Position numbers and translations under genes: made by a program | Shown here: in pieces, positions 16,927 to 25,452 of the stretch | Position numbering within the stretch: the stretch's first letter is position 1 | Layout of the letters: the number at the start of each line of letters is the position of its first letter | The notes under the pieces: model-generated | The model's input: the letters and a program-made list of their open reading frames with translations, nothing else | What the model was told of the DNA's origin: nothing | The model's database searches: none | Source: Paenibacillus odorifer | GTDB lineage: Bacteria; Bacillota; Bacilli; Paenibacillales; Paenibacillaceae | Reading direction: 5' to 3' | DNA length: 64,000 bases | Assembly (NCBI RefSeq): GCF_000758725.1 | Contig: NZ_CP009428.1 | Location: forward strand, 3,162,001 to 3,226,000

Positions 16927-18012
16927 GTGACTCAACGACTGATAACAAAAGTGAACCAGCGCCTCGATAGTGTGCGTGTGCTGGTTCAAGAAATGATCAT
17001 GTCTTTAGGTAGCGAACAACGGAAACAGGAAGCGTGTGTTCACCTGTACGGAGTGTCTAGCTTCGCTTCATTGCTTGCCATGAAAAGAGAACAAAATCAG
17101 GAATTGGCAGCCATTATAGGACTGCTTCATAATTATTATTTCTTCAAAACCGGAGTCAAGGATTTTCCAGGTCCCAACAGTGCAGATACCGTAAGGCCTT
17201 TATTAAGAGACTTGAATATGTTCACCAATGAAGAGCTGACTCAAATTCTAAAGGCGATCTTCCATCAAGGGGATAGGAATAAAGTTAAGGGTCCCTATGA
17301 AGAGATTCTAAAGGATGCTCAAGTTCTACAATTACATTTGCAGAATAGGGACTGTAATGTAACACAACAGGACACGAATAGGCTTCGGAATGTACTTCGT
17401 GAAATGACGATTCCAGAGGATTTTTTGGAAGAGATAGATTACAGTAGCGGGGCTGAAGTTCACCAGCCTACGGATAAACGAGGCAAGTTGGCTAATATTG
17501 CTGAAGCATTTGGAAAAGAAAACATTGTTGGAATACCAGGAAACGAACGATATCGAGAAATCTGTAAATATTGGCCTGACCAAGGGATTTATAAAGTATT
17601 ACAAAACAATTGGTGCGCAGCATTTGTATATTACTGCTGTATGCAAGCTGGCTTTCTGCTGCCGATTCGATATCCGAATGCTGATTTTCGATTAGCTGGC
17701 GTAGGGGCATGGTTAGAGTGGGCGCAACTACCTGAGACCGCATTTTTTTATTTTGACGGGCAAGAGGGGTTTACTCCTCAACGTGGTGATATTGTGATTT
17801 ATGAAAAATTGCTAACTAATGACCGTCACGATCATACAGGTATTGTTTTAGCATGCGATGACAAAGAGATCTTAGTTGCTGAAGGAAATAGGGATAATCA
17901 GAATTATTCCAGTGTTTTCTACAGAGATCGCTGGCATTGCGTATATGGCTATATCCGTATCGCTAATGACTATGAATTTGAGTTTAATGGAAAGTATACT
18001 CCAATTAGTTGA
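16927..18012 (+). CDS. two-domain protein: degenerate HD domain plus CHAP-like cysteine peptidase/amidase domain
   Basis: A 361-residue protein starting at GTG 16927 behind GAGGGGAAGG. The N-terminal half (residues 30-145) has the HD phosphohydrolase pattern: His39, a His68-Asn69 pair where His-Asp is usual, His113 and Asp130. The C-terminal half (about 200-350) is CHAP-like. The putative nucleophile is Cys230 in NNWCAAFVYYCC, the histidine lies in RHDHTGIVLA, and the third residue is in EGN. There is no signal peptide, which is odd for a peptidoglycan-cleaving domain. I know no characterised protein with this pairing; the function is open. Confidence 0.75.
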   Translation: MTQRLITKVNQRLDSVRVLVQEMIMSLGSEQRKQEACVHLYGVSSFASLLAMKREQNQELAAIIGLLHNYYFFKTGVKDFPGPNSADTVRPLLRDLNMFTNEELTQILKAIFHQGDRNKVKGPYEEILKDAQVLQLHLQNRDCNVTQQDTNRLRNVLREMTIPEDFLEEIDYSSGAEVHQPTDKRGKLANIAEAFGKENIVGIPGNERYREICKYWPDQGIYKVLQNNWCAAFVYYCCMQAGFLLPIRYPNADFRLAGVGAWLEWAQLPETAFFYFDGQEGFTPQRGDIVIYEKLLTNDRHDHTGIVLACDDKEILVAEGNRDNQNYSSVFYRDRWHCVYGYIRIANDYEFEFNGKYTPIS

Positions 18013-18116
18013 GGATGAAGAAGATTGCTTAATGGGCGAGTGTAGGAATTATATACTTGCCTTTTAAAAATGTTAGAGTTATCATAGATTTCTAAAGTCG
18101 TTAATGGAGGTGCTGA

Positions 18117-18515
18117 ATGAAATATTCCCAAGCGACAGATTATGCACTTCATGCAATGCTCTATATGGTGACGGTGGCGTCTGATAAGCCGGTGGGTGTT
18201 CAATTGCTTGCTGAGAAGCTGGGTGTTTCCCAAACCTATCTGTCCAAAATGATGACTAAGCTAGTGAAGGCTGGATTAATTCAATCTGCGCCTGGCGCTA
18301 ATGGTGGGTATCGTCTCAGACGCAAGTCGGAGGAAATCTCTTTTCTGGATATTATTCATGCGATTGAAGGAACTGCTTCCTTTTTTGAATGCAGTCTAGA
18401 TCACGGAAGTGAATGTCTGATTCAACAGGTTGTGATTGACGCTGAGCGACAGATGGAGCAGTACTTAGAGAACACGAAAATTGCAGATTTGGCAAAAACG
18501 ATGAAGACGGAGTAA
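18117..18515 (+). CDS. Rrf2-family transcriptional regulator
   Basis: A 132-residue winged-helix regulator beginning MKYSQATDYALHAMLYM, the standard Rrf2 N-terminus. It continues GVQLLAEKLGVSQTYLSKMM (recognition helix), then GLIQSAPGANGGYRLRR (wing). Only scattered cysteines (FECSLDHGSECLIQ) follow. It lacks the three-cysteine cluster spacing of IscR/NsrR, so a YwnA-like redox or drug sensor is more likely. GGAGGTGCTGA precedes ATG 18117. The methyltransferase gene follows about 100 bp later and may be co-regulated. Confidence 0.9.
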   Translation: MKYSQATDYALHAMLYMVTVASDKPVGVQLLAEKLGVSQTYLSKMMTKLVKAGLIQSAPGANGGYRLRRKSEEISFLDIIHAIEGTASFFECSLDHGSECLIQQVVIDAERQMEQYLENTKIADLAKTMKTE

Positions 18516-18623
18516 AGATCCGTTCTTTTTTCGGGCTTATTAGAGATAATATAAATCCGTAATAACTTTAATGTGGGTTTTGATACTAAAATGTGAAGTT
18601 TAAAACAATGGAGGATGATTACA

Positions 18624-19316
18624 ATGACTGATGAGCAAAAATTAAATGCCAAGAGGGCGACCTATGAAAAAACAACTCGTATTTCGATTCCCTCTTATGA
18701 TTCATTATTTTCGATGATCCAATCTTATTTTCGCTTCGAATTAGGTGACATCCCTGTATCTTTGCTCGTGGTCGGTGCGGGGGGAGGAAATGAATTTTCG
18801 GCATGGGGTCCATCTAACCCAAACTGGACATTTACTGGAGTGGATCCTTCGGAAGATATGCTTAAGATCGCGAAGTTAAAGATAGATGAACTGGGCATAG
18901 AGAGCCGTGTCAGTCTGATTCCTGGGACAATCGATGATCTTCCTCAGCAGGACTCAAAGTTCGATGTGGCAAGTTGTATTTTGGTCGTTCATTTCATCCA
19001 TGATGTTCAAGAAAAATTGAAATTGCTTCGCTCCATAAAGGATAATCTGAAACCGGGTGCTCCGTTTGTTCTCGTAAGTGCATATGGAGATTTGGATGAT
19101 CCTGAACTCCACGACAGAATAAATGTATGGAAAAGCTTTTGGGTTGCAGGGTATGAATCTCCCGAAGCGTTTGATAATGTAAGTAGCAATATTACGAAAA
19201 TTTCTTTCCTTCCTGAAAAACAAATTGAAGAGTTATTGAAAGAATCAGGCTTCACGAGAATCACTCGATTTTATTCTACTGGAATTATGGCAGGCTGGAT
19301 GTGTCACGCGGAGTGA
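18624..19316 (+). CDS. class I SAM-dependent methyltransferase
   Basis: A 230-residue methyltransferase. Motif I is LLVVGAGGGNEFSAWG, the acidic residue for the SAM ribose is in FTGVDPSEDML, and the later strands are FDVASCILVVHFIHD and LKPGAPFVLVSAYGD. The frame opens at ATG 18615, but GGAGG abuts that codon, so ATG 18624 (9-bp spacing) is preferred. It follows the Rrf2 gene. The substrate is probably a small molecule; nothing in the sequence specifies it. Confidence 0.88.
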   Translation: MTDEQKLNAKRATYEKTTRISIPSYDSLFSMIQSYFRFELGDIPVSLLVVGAGGGNEFSAWGPSNPNWTFTGVDPSEDMLKIAKLKIDELGIESRVSLIPGTIDDLPQQDSKFDVASCILVVHFIHDVQEKLKLLRSIKDNLKPGAPFVLVSAYGDLDDPELHDRINVWKSFWVAGYESPEAFDNVSSNITKISFLPEKQIEELLKESGFTRITRFYSTGIMAGWMCHAE

Positions 19317-19326
19317 CTTGAATACT

Positions 19327-19513
19327 TTCGGACTCAGATGACGTTATTTGCATATATTTAGCCTTTGGAGCATGATTTCGGACTCCAGTGCTGCTATTCC
19401 TTAAATAGAGGATGATATATGGTGATTATCAAGCTCATAGCGGCTATGGAGTCCGCGAGCACCCTTAATATAGTAAAAAGTAGCGCATAAGGTCAACTGT
19501 GTCCTATAGCGGC
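19327..19513. repeat. dispersed intergenic repeats, CGGACTC family (334-bp gap 19317-19650)
   Basis: The gap holds no gene. Two forward copies of TTCGGACTC followed by a GTTATTT- or GCTATT-type tail lie at 19327-19349 and 19377-19407. An inverted copy (CTCATAGCGGCTATGGAGTC) lies at 19434-19455, and a more decayed inverted copy at about 19495-19513. Related copies occur at 33284-33530, about 14 kb away. Confidence 0.6.
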
Positions 19514-19579
19514 TTCGTTCGTGTGAATAATATCTAATCAAACCAAGTTTAAGGATTAGATCAGCGATCAGTTAGATTC

Positions 19580-19635
19580 AAAAAGTAAGGGTGCCCAACA
19601 GCCATTGTATGGCTATGGACACCCCATTGTTTTTA
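19580..19635. terminator. bidirectional terminator-like hairpin downstream of the aldo/keto reductase
   Basis: GGGTG-CCCAAC-AGCCAT / ATGGCT-ATGGA-CACCC forms an interrupted stem (19589-19624). T-runs occur on both sides: TTACTTTTT reading the minus strand and ATTGTTTTT reading the plus strand. It probably ends the minus-strand gene at 19651. Confidence 0.7.
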
Positions 19636-19650
19636 ACGAAAGTGACTAAT

Positions 19651-20559
19651 CTATACATGAAGCTTGTAACGATTTGCTTTGCTCATCTGCTGAATGTCTG
19701 CAAGTTCCTCCGAAGTGAGTGGAGCTACATCAGCAGCCATTACATTGCTTTTTAATTGCTCCAGACTGCTTGCCCCAGGAATAATAACGGCTACAGATGG
19801 ATTAGCTAGTGGATAATGCAGCGCTGTTTGTGCAAGATTGCGAGAGTCGCTAGTTTCCTGTGAAAGCCGATCATGCAAATTCAGAAGTTCCTCACTACTG
19901 TAATCTAAGTAATTCTTTTCCGCCTTGCTGCGACCACGCTCTGATAGAATGCCCCCTGCTAAAGGTCCGCGTGCGATCATGCTAATTCCATGCTTAGCTA
20001 GCAGAGGAAGGATTTCTTCCTCAGGACGCCGATCTAAAATGCTATATTGGCTCATAACACTTATAATATTTGATTTTTTCACATATTCTCTAATTACATT
20101 AGGACGAATAGAAGAGATCCCATAATAGCGGATAAGACCCTCTTGCTTAAGTTCTTCAAAAGCTTCAATCGTTTCGTCAATTGGATCTTCAATAGTGCCG
20201 CCATGCAGCTGGTATAGATCGATGTAATCCGTTTGCAGCCGTTTGAGACTATCTTTGACTGCATTTTTAATATAGGCTTTTGAAGGGTCCCAGCTCCAGC
20301 CTTCTTGACCGGGAATTCTGCGGTTGCCAACTTTTGTTGTTAGGATTACATCCTGACGACGTTGACGAATGGCTTTGCCAATAATCTCTTCATTACGGCC
20401 CTCATCATAAAGATCTGCTGTATCAACAAAATTGATTCCTTGATCGAGTGCTTCATGAACAATGGAAATGGCTTTCGCCTCATCCGTACCCAAAGACATA
20501 CAGCCAAGTCCTATCTCACTTACATACAAATCGGATTGTCCTAAACGATTTTTTCTCAT
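19651..20559 (-). CDS. aldo/keto reductase
   Basis: A 302-residue NADPH-dependent oxidoreductase. The catalytic tetrad is complete: Asp46 and Tyr51 in DTADLYDEGRNEEIIGKA, Lys76 in LTTKVGNRR, and His119 in YQLHGG. The C-terminal VIIPGASSLEQLKSNVMAAD is the cofactor-binding region. AAAGGA lies 8 bp before the ATG at 20559. The family reduces aldehydes and ketones; the length and motifs resemble general-stress type members of Bacillus. It forms its own unit, convergent with nothing and ended by the 19580 hairpin. Confidence 0.92.
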   Translation of the reverse strand: MRKNRLGQSDLYVSEIGLGCMSLGTDEAKAISIVHEALDQGINFVDTADLYDEGRNEEIIGKAIRQRRQDVILTTKVGNRRIPGQEGWSWDPSKAYIKNAVKDSLKRLQTDYIDLYQLHGGTIEDPIDETIEAFEELKQEGLIRYYGISSIRPNVIREYVKKSNIISVMSQYSILDRRPEEEILPLLAKHGISMIARGPLAGGILSERGRSKAEKNYLDYSSEELLNLHDRLSQETSDSRNLAQTALHYPLANPSVAVIIPGASSLEQLKSNVMAADVAPLTSEELADIQQMSKANRYKLHV

Positions 20560-20720
20560 AGCGCATTCCTTTCTACTTCTGTTGTTTTTATATTATAACG
20601 TTTTGGAGATTTGAATTCTAATGGTGCTGCTGACTTCCATTGACTTTATGATCTTTTGGCTTTATCGTCATAGCATATATTATTTATTAGATGAAGATAG
20701 ATAGGGAGAGATTTGATCAT

Positions 20721-21233
20721 ATGGAACAAGCGATGTTTGCAGGCGGATGTTTTTGGTGCATGGTGACACCGTTTGAGGAATTACCAGGCATTCATGGAAT
20801 TGTATCGGGATATGCGGGAGGGTTAACTGAGAATCCAACCTACGAAGAAGTCAAAACCGGAACAACGGGGCATTACGAGGTTGTGCAGATTACGTTTGAT
20901 CCAGCGCTTTTTTCATACGAGAAGCTGCTTGAATTATATTGGCCTCAGATTGACCCTACCGATGATGGTGGACAATTCCAGGATCGAGGAACTCAGTACC
21001 GGACAGCGATCTTCTATTATAATGAAGAACAGCGGTTAGCGGCTCTTGCCTCGAAAGAACAGGTTGCGGGCAGCGGCAGATTCTCCGGTCCAGTCGTTAC
21101 GGAAATTCTTCCGGCGCCAACTTTTTATCGTGCAGAAGAGTATCATCAGGATTATCATCATAAGAATCCTAAGCACTACAAAGAAGATCGGGAGCAATCC
21201 GGTCGGGATACTTTTATCGCAAAACACTGGTAA
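20721..21233 (+). CDS. msrA: peptide methionine sulfoxide reductase A
   Basis: A 170-residue enzyme reducing the S-epimer of methionine sulfoxide in proteins. The catalytic motif GGCFWCM is at residues 8-14 (nucleophile Cys10), followed by GYAGGLTENPTYEEVKTGTT, then GHYEVVQITFDP and DPTDDGGQFQDRGTQYR. The frame opens at ATG 20691, but GGGAGAG and family length support ATG 20721. No MsrB domain is fused or adjacent. A strong terminator follows at 21254. Confidence 0.95.
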   Translation: MEQAMFAGGCFWCMVTPFEELPGIHGIVSGYAGGLTENPTYEEVKTGTTGHYEVVQITFDPALFSYEKLLELYWPQIDPTDDGGQFQDRGTQYRTAIFYYNEEQRLAALASKEQVAGSGRFSGPVVTEILPAPTFYRAEEYHQDYHHKNPKHYKEDREQSGRDTFIAKHW

Positions 21234-21253
21234 GCATTGAAAAATCTAGACCA

Positions 21254-21295
21254 AGAGCATCCTGAGTCATTCATGGCTTACGGGATGCTCTTTTT
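21254..21295 (+). terminator. intrinsic terminator of msrA
   Basis: An AGAGCATCC / GGATGCTCT stem (21254-21262 and 21283-21291) with a 20-nt loop, then TTTTT. Confidence 0.88.
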
Positions 21296-21325
21296 GCATT
21301 ATATACAAATTTTATTTATTTTAAA

Positions 21326-21347
21326 TTCTACATACTTTCCACACATT
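21326..21347 (+). promoter_or_regulatory. candidate OmpR-type operator, two 11-bp direct repeats
   Basis: TTCTACATACT (21326-21336) is followed directly by TTCCACACATT (21337-21347), a tandem repeat with the 11-bp period typical of OmpR/PhoB sites. It lies 54 bp before the lipoprotein gene. A near-identical pair occurs at 27628-27649. Confidence 0.55.
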
Positions 21348-21400
21348 TGTAGACTAAACTACTCTAAATCAAGCGAGAACATCACACAGGAGGGTTTAGG

Positions 21401-22591
21401 ATGAAAAAAATCATACCATTTGTTGCCGTTAGTTTGCTTTTGAGTACAGTGATAACAAGCTGCCAATCAGGCAATAATGTTCCATCTAAGGTTAATTCGC
21501 ATGCTAGTTCTGCAACGGTGGAGCCACCTTGGATAGCTACGAAGAATACTACTCGCATTAACACTTCAGATCCGATTCAAGCCGCAGTGTTAGTTTCTCA
21601 GACTTTATGGACTGTGCAAACAAAGAATAATAGACCCTCAAGTGTAGTTTTGACGGATGTGAGTAATTGGCAGATTGCCGCAGTTAGTGCAGATTTGATT
21701 CATCATCCCAGTAACGGCCCCGTCCTGTATACCACAAAAGATGGGGTTCCTGAGGTTACGCTCGCAGAACTTAAGCGACTGAATCCAATAGGTGCTGATG
21801 GCAATAATGGGGTTCAGGTAGTGCTTGTTGGGCCTATGGCATCTAATGTAGAACAACAATTAAAGGCCATTGATTTAAAAGTAGACCGGATAGAAGGGGA
21901 TGAGCCAGCGGCTGTAGCTCAGGCTATAGATACTTATTACGCTAAAGCAGCCGGCGAACTTCCAAAGTCGGTCATAATTGGTTCTATGGATAGCCCTGAG
22001 TACACGCTGCCAGCAGTGAATTGGATCGCACATATGCAGGAACCTCTACTCTATGTAACCAAAGACGAAATTCCTAACTCAACGGTCGAGGCTTTAAAAG
22101 AACGTGGAGGTAGTGCAACTATTTATATCCTAGGACCAGAAGACATTGTCTCAGCAGATGTAGAAAAGCAATTAAAAGAATACGGAACAGTTACCCGTAT
22201 AGCTGGACAAGATGTTTTTAAGAACGCTATAGCTTTTGCAAGTTTTAAGGATGCCAATAACGGATTCGGCTGGGGAATCACTACACCCGGTCATAACCTG
22301 TCTTTGTTAACCACGGATTCAACGATGCTCGCTATCGCCGCTGCGCCGTTTTCCCATTTGGGGAAACATGCGCCGCTTATTTTTACAGAAAAAGACGGGC
22401 TGCCAGATTCAGTAATGGAGTATATGATGGAGCTTCAACCTAAATTTCAAGATTCACCAGCGGAAGGTCCTTACAATCATGCTTGGATAACTGGAGATAA
22501 CCTTGCAATAAATGAGCGAGCACAAAGTGAAATTGATGATATGCTAGAAATCTCACCTACTGCAGGAGGCAATCCGCATTCCGGCCACTAA
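21401..22591 (+). CDS. lipoprotein with cell-wall-binding repeat 2-like domains
   Basis: A 396-residue exported protein. The signal peptide MKKIIPFVAVSLLLSTVITS ends at Cys21, a probable lipidation site (ITSC lipobox). Three homologous stretches of about 90 residues follow the CWB2 pattern (VVLTDVSNWQIAAVSADLI, PVLYTTKDGVPEVTLAELKR, VVLVGPMASNVEQQLK and their later counterparts SVIIGSMDSPEYTLPAVNWI and ATIYILGPEDIVSADVEKQL). AGGAGGG precedes ATG 21401. It lies 98 bp upstream of a two-component system and is the likely envelope output or input of that system. Confidence 0.85.
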   Translation: MKKIIPFVAVSLLLSTVITSCQSGNNVPSKVNSHASSATVEPPWIATKNTTRINTSDPIQAAVLVSQTLWTVQTKNNRPSSVVLTDVSNWQIAAVSADLIHHPSNGPVLYTTKDGVPEVTLAELKRLNPIGADGNNGVQVVLVGPMASNVEQQLKAIDLKVDRIEGDEPAAVAQAIDTYYAKAAGELPKSVIIGSMDSPEYTLPAVNWIAHMQEPLLYVTKDEIPNSTVEALKERGGSATIYILGPEDIVSADVEKQLKEYGTVTRIAGQDVFKNAIAFASFKDANNGFGWGITTPGHNLSLLTTDSTMLAIAAAPFSHLGKHAPLIFTEKDGLPDSVMEYMMELQPKFQDSPAEGPYNHAWITGDNLAINERAQSEIDDMLEISPTAGGNPHSGH

Positions 22592-22688
22592 CCATAATCA
22601 CAGGCTGGCATCATTTAGGGATGATGTCGGCTTGTTCTGTATTTTTTTGTATAATGAGAAGAACTAGGTCATAAAGAGGGTGAACGGC

Positions 22689-23396
22689 TTGAATAAGCTA
22701 CAGATACTGATCGTAGATGATGAATGGAACATGCGGAATTTATTGCGGATTTATTTAAGTAAAGAAGGGATGTCTACAAAAGAGGCGTCAACGGGTCATG
22801 AGGCACTCCAACTGTTGAAACAACACAGCTTTGACCTAATTTTGCTGGATGTGATGATGCCGGATATGGATGGCTGGCAGGTCTGCAAGCTGGTGAGGGA
22901 GACAAGCTCTATCCCAATTCTAATGCTAACCGCACGTTCTGAAACCAAGGATAAGGTACGTGGTCTCGGTATAGGAGCAGATGATTATCTTACTAAACCG
23001 TGTGAGCCGGAAGAATTAGTGGCTAGGATTTATTCTCTGCTGCGGCGTTCAACACTTACATTTGCCCACCAACCTCAGGATAAGGTGCTCACATACCCTG
23101 ATTTTAAAATATACCCAGAAGCTAGGGAGGTACATATTCAGGATACATCCATTGAATTCACTCTCAAGGAGTTTGATCTACTGGCGACTTTGGCGCAAAA
23201 CACTACCCGGGTTTTTACGAGAGAAGAACTGGTGGAACGATTATGGGGGAATAATTATGAGGGGGAGAATCGTGTTATCGACACCCATATTAAGAATATC
23301 CGTGAGAAATTGCATAAGGCAGGCCTCTCCTATAATCCAGTTCAAACAGTGTGGGGGTTAGGTTATAAATTTCACGCTCCAGGTAATCTGGTATGA
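22689..23396 (+). CDS. OmpR-family response regulator
   Basis: A 235-residue regulator. The receiver domain has IVDDEWN, phospho-acceptor Asp54 in ILLDVMMPDMDGW, LMLTARSET and the lysine in DYLTKP. The C-terminal winged helix (residues 135-230) ends with RVIDTHIKNIREKLHKAG and TVWGLGYKF. The frame opens at GTG 22680, but AGAGGGTGA fits TTG 22689 better. Its stop overlaps the kinase start by 4 bp. It probably binds the 11-bp direct repeats found upstream of 21401 and 27574; this is inferred from repeat geometry and proximity. Confidence 0.93.
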   Translation: MNKLQILIVDDEWNMRNLLRIYLSKEGMSTKEASTGHEALQLLKQHSFDLILLDVMMPDMDGWQVCKLVRETSSIPILMLTARSETKDKVRGLGIGADDYLTKPCEPEELVARIYSLLRRSTLTFAHQPQDKVLTYPDFKIYPEAREVHIQDTSIEFTLKEFDLLATLAQNTTRVFTREELVERLWGNNYEGENRVIDTHIKNIREKLHKAGLSYNPVQTVWGLGYKFHAPGNLV

Positions 23397-24790
23397 AAAA
23401 TAACATCATCGGACTTAAGCTTGGTTATATTATAATGTCTGTTTTTTTAGTAGTTTTGCTTGTTCTTGGAATTACTATAGACCGGATGTTTACAAGCTTC
23501 TATTACAACGAGATGCAAAAAGAGACGGAGGAACTCACCTCACATTTTATCGGAATGGCGGAATCGCAGGATAGTTCAAATGAGCAGATGATGAGTACCT
23601 TTGCAGAATTTTCGGATGTCAGTATCTTTAATATCTCGAAGGATGGCAATGTGATACTCCACTCGGGTGTACATGATCGTTCGGATCGTTCATTCATCCA
23701 AGCTTCGGATGTTAGCCGGATTTTCGCTGGGAAAAGTGTTGATTTTGAGTATAAAGATCCTGCTGGACATTCTTATTTTATCATTGGAAAACCAATAATG
23801 GAGGGGGATACAACTCAGTCTGTACTTTATGTAATGTCCTCTACAGAGAGTATGAAGCAATCTTTGGCTTCCATCCGGAACCTGCTGCTGATTGCAGGAA
23901 TAGGGGCTTTTATATTGGCTATAGGGATCACTGGTGTGATCGCCATGATTTTGTCCAGACCTCTGATCAAGATGCAAAAGGCAACCCGGAAAATCGCGGC
24001 TGGCGAGCTGGAAACGAGACTTTCTATACGTAGCAACGATGAGATTGGTTTTTTGGCAGAGGCTATAAATGATCTGGCTGTCGATCTGCAACGATACAGG
24101 GATACACGTCAGGAATTTCTGGCAAATATCTCACATGAGCTGAGAACGCCCATTACATATTTGGAGGGGTATACCAAGGTAATAAAAGATGGACTTTACG
24201 AGACCGAAGGGGAAAGAGATCTATACTTGGATATCATTCATCAGGAAGCACATCGGCTCCAGCATCTTGTGGATGATTTATTTGAACTGGCAAAGATGGA
24301 GGAAGGAAAGGTTACTCTTACCCAAGAGTGGATCGATCTCAGTCAGCTAGCGGAACAAGCCGTGCGCAGAGTTGAACTGAAAGCAAAGGAGAAGGGGTTA
24401 CTGCTGAAGCTTCAGCTTAGCGGAGATGCGTATATGATCCGTGGAGATCAAAAACGTATGGAACAGATTATTATGAACCTTCTGGAAAATGCAATTCGTT
24501 ATACGGATGAAGGTGAGATTATTGTTCATATGGAATTTGCAGCGGATGCTGCAACTCTAATTGTTGAAGATACAGGAATAGGTATTCCTGAGGAAGAGCT
24601 TCCCTATATCTTCGAGCGTTTCTACCGGGTAGAGAAATCACGTTCAAGACAATACGGCGGTTCAGGTCTGGGACTTTCCATTGTTAAAAAGCTGGTGGAA
24701 TTGCATGGAGGCAAGATTCGAATGATAAGTCAGCCTGGAGCGGGTACTCGTTGCGAGGTGCAACTATTGAATCTATCTAAATCCGAATAA
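23393..24790 (+). CDS. sensor histidine kinase
   Basis: A 465-residue membrane kinase. Transmembrane segments at residues 10-30 and 163-187 flank an extracytoplasmic sensor of about 130 residues. A HAMP domain follows (188-240), then the H-box with His248 in ISHELRTPITYLEGY. The N-box is MNLLENAIRYT, the G1 box is VEDTGIGIPEEELPYIFERF, and the G2 box is GGSGLGLSIVKKL. It overlaps the response regulator stop by ATGA. The ligand is unknown; the neighbouring cell-wall-repeat lipoprotein suggests an envelope signal. Confidence 0.93.
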   Translation: MKNNIIGLKLGYIIMSVFLVVLLVLGITIDRMFTSFYYNEMQKETEELTSHFIGMAESQDSSNEQMMSTFAEFSDVSIFNISKDGNVILHSGVHDRSDRSFIQASDVSRIFAGKSVDFEYKDPAGHSYFIIGKPIMEGDTTQSVLYVMSSTESMKQSLASIRNLLLIAGIGAFILAIGITGVIAMILSRPLIKMQKATRKIAAGELETRLSIRSNDEIGFLAEAINDLAVDLQRYRDTRQEFLANISHELRTPITYLEGYTKVIKDGLYETEGERDLYLDIIHQEAHRLQHLVDDLFELAKMEEGKVTLTQEWIDLSQLAEQAVRRVELKAKEKGLLLKLQLSGDAYMIRGDQKRMEQIIMNLLENAIRYTDEGEIIVHMEFAADAATLIVEDTGIGIPEEELPYIFERFYRVEKSRSRQYGGSGLGLSIVKKLVELHGGKIRMISQPGAGTRCEVQLLNLSKSE

Positions 24791-24800
24791 ATGTAAGTAA

Positions 24801-24847
24801 AAAGAGACTTCAGATACAAAATGAGGTCTCTTTTTTGCTTGTTTATA
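24801..24847. terminator. bidirectional terminator between the histidine kinase and PadR
   Basis: The hairpin arms AGAGACTTCA and TGAGGTCTCT are followed by TTTTTT on the plus strand. The minus-strand reading ends in TCTCTTTTTAC. It serves the two converging genes. Confidence 0.88.
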
Positions 24848-24850
24848 ATG

Positions 24851-25399
24851 TTATTGATTCGACTCAAGCTCTTCAAGTGCCCATTCGCAAAATTGTATAG
24901 AGCTCTCCATATCAAGCACACGTTTGCGGATCAGTAAATAACGTCCAAAAGTTGTGGCTTTTAACTCACGAGTCTCACCGCGTTCATCACGCAAGACTTC
25001 GTTTGCTTTGAGCAAAACCTTGTATCGCTCCAACTCACTCTTACAAAACTCTGCACGTTTTAGTAATAGGTCCTTGGCTTCTGCCGGGTTGGATAGCCAT
25101 AAGCTATACAGCTTAAAATGCAGTTCATCCCGCAGCACCGGAGGCTCAGCAGGAGTTTCCACCCATTGCCGCAATTGCTTCAGTCCTGCTTCCGTAATGG
25201 AGTATTCTTTTTTATCCGGTTTGTCGGTCTGTTCAATGAGCTTAAAGGTGATATAACCTTGTTGCTCCATGCTCATTAATAGAGGGTAGATTTGACTATG
25301 TCCAGCACGCCAGAGCGGCTTGATATTCTGAGTTAATTCATATCCAGACAATGAGTTAGCGCTAAGTAAAGCTAGAAGTCCATAAGACAGTGTATTCAT
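24851..25399 (-). CDS. PadR-family transcriptional regulator
   Basis: A 182-residue regulator. The winged helix occupies residues 1-80: MNTLSYGLLALLSANSLSGY, then QIYPLLMSMEQQGYITF, then KKEYSITEAGLKQLRQWV. A helical dimerisation domain follows (90-178). It is divergent from the DHA2 efflux pump gene at 25553. Two ATGT-N8-ACAT palindromes, the PadR site consensus, lie in the shared intergenic region. It therefore most likely represses the pump and itself until a drug-like ligand binds. Confidence 0.92.
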   Translation of the reverse strand: MNTLSYGLLALLSANSLSGYELTQNIKPLWRAGHSQIYPLLMSMEQQGYITFKLIEQTDKPDKKEYSITEAGLKQLRQWVETPAEPPVLRDELHFKLYSLWLSNPAEAKDLLLKRAEFCKSELERYKVLLKANEVLRDERGETRELKATTFGRYLLIRKRVLDMESSIQFCEWALEELESNQ

Positions 25400-25452
25400 T
25401 ACTATAAAGCCCTCCAGTTATTATAAATCCGTTTTCATTGAATTTTTCGGGG

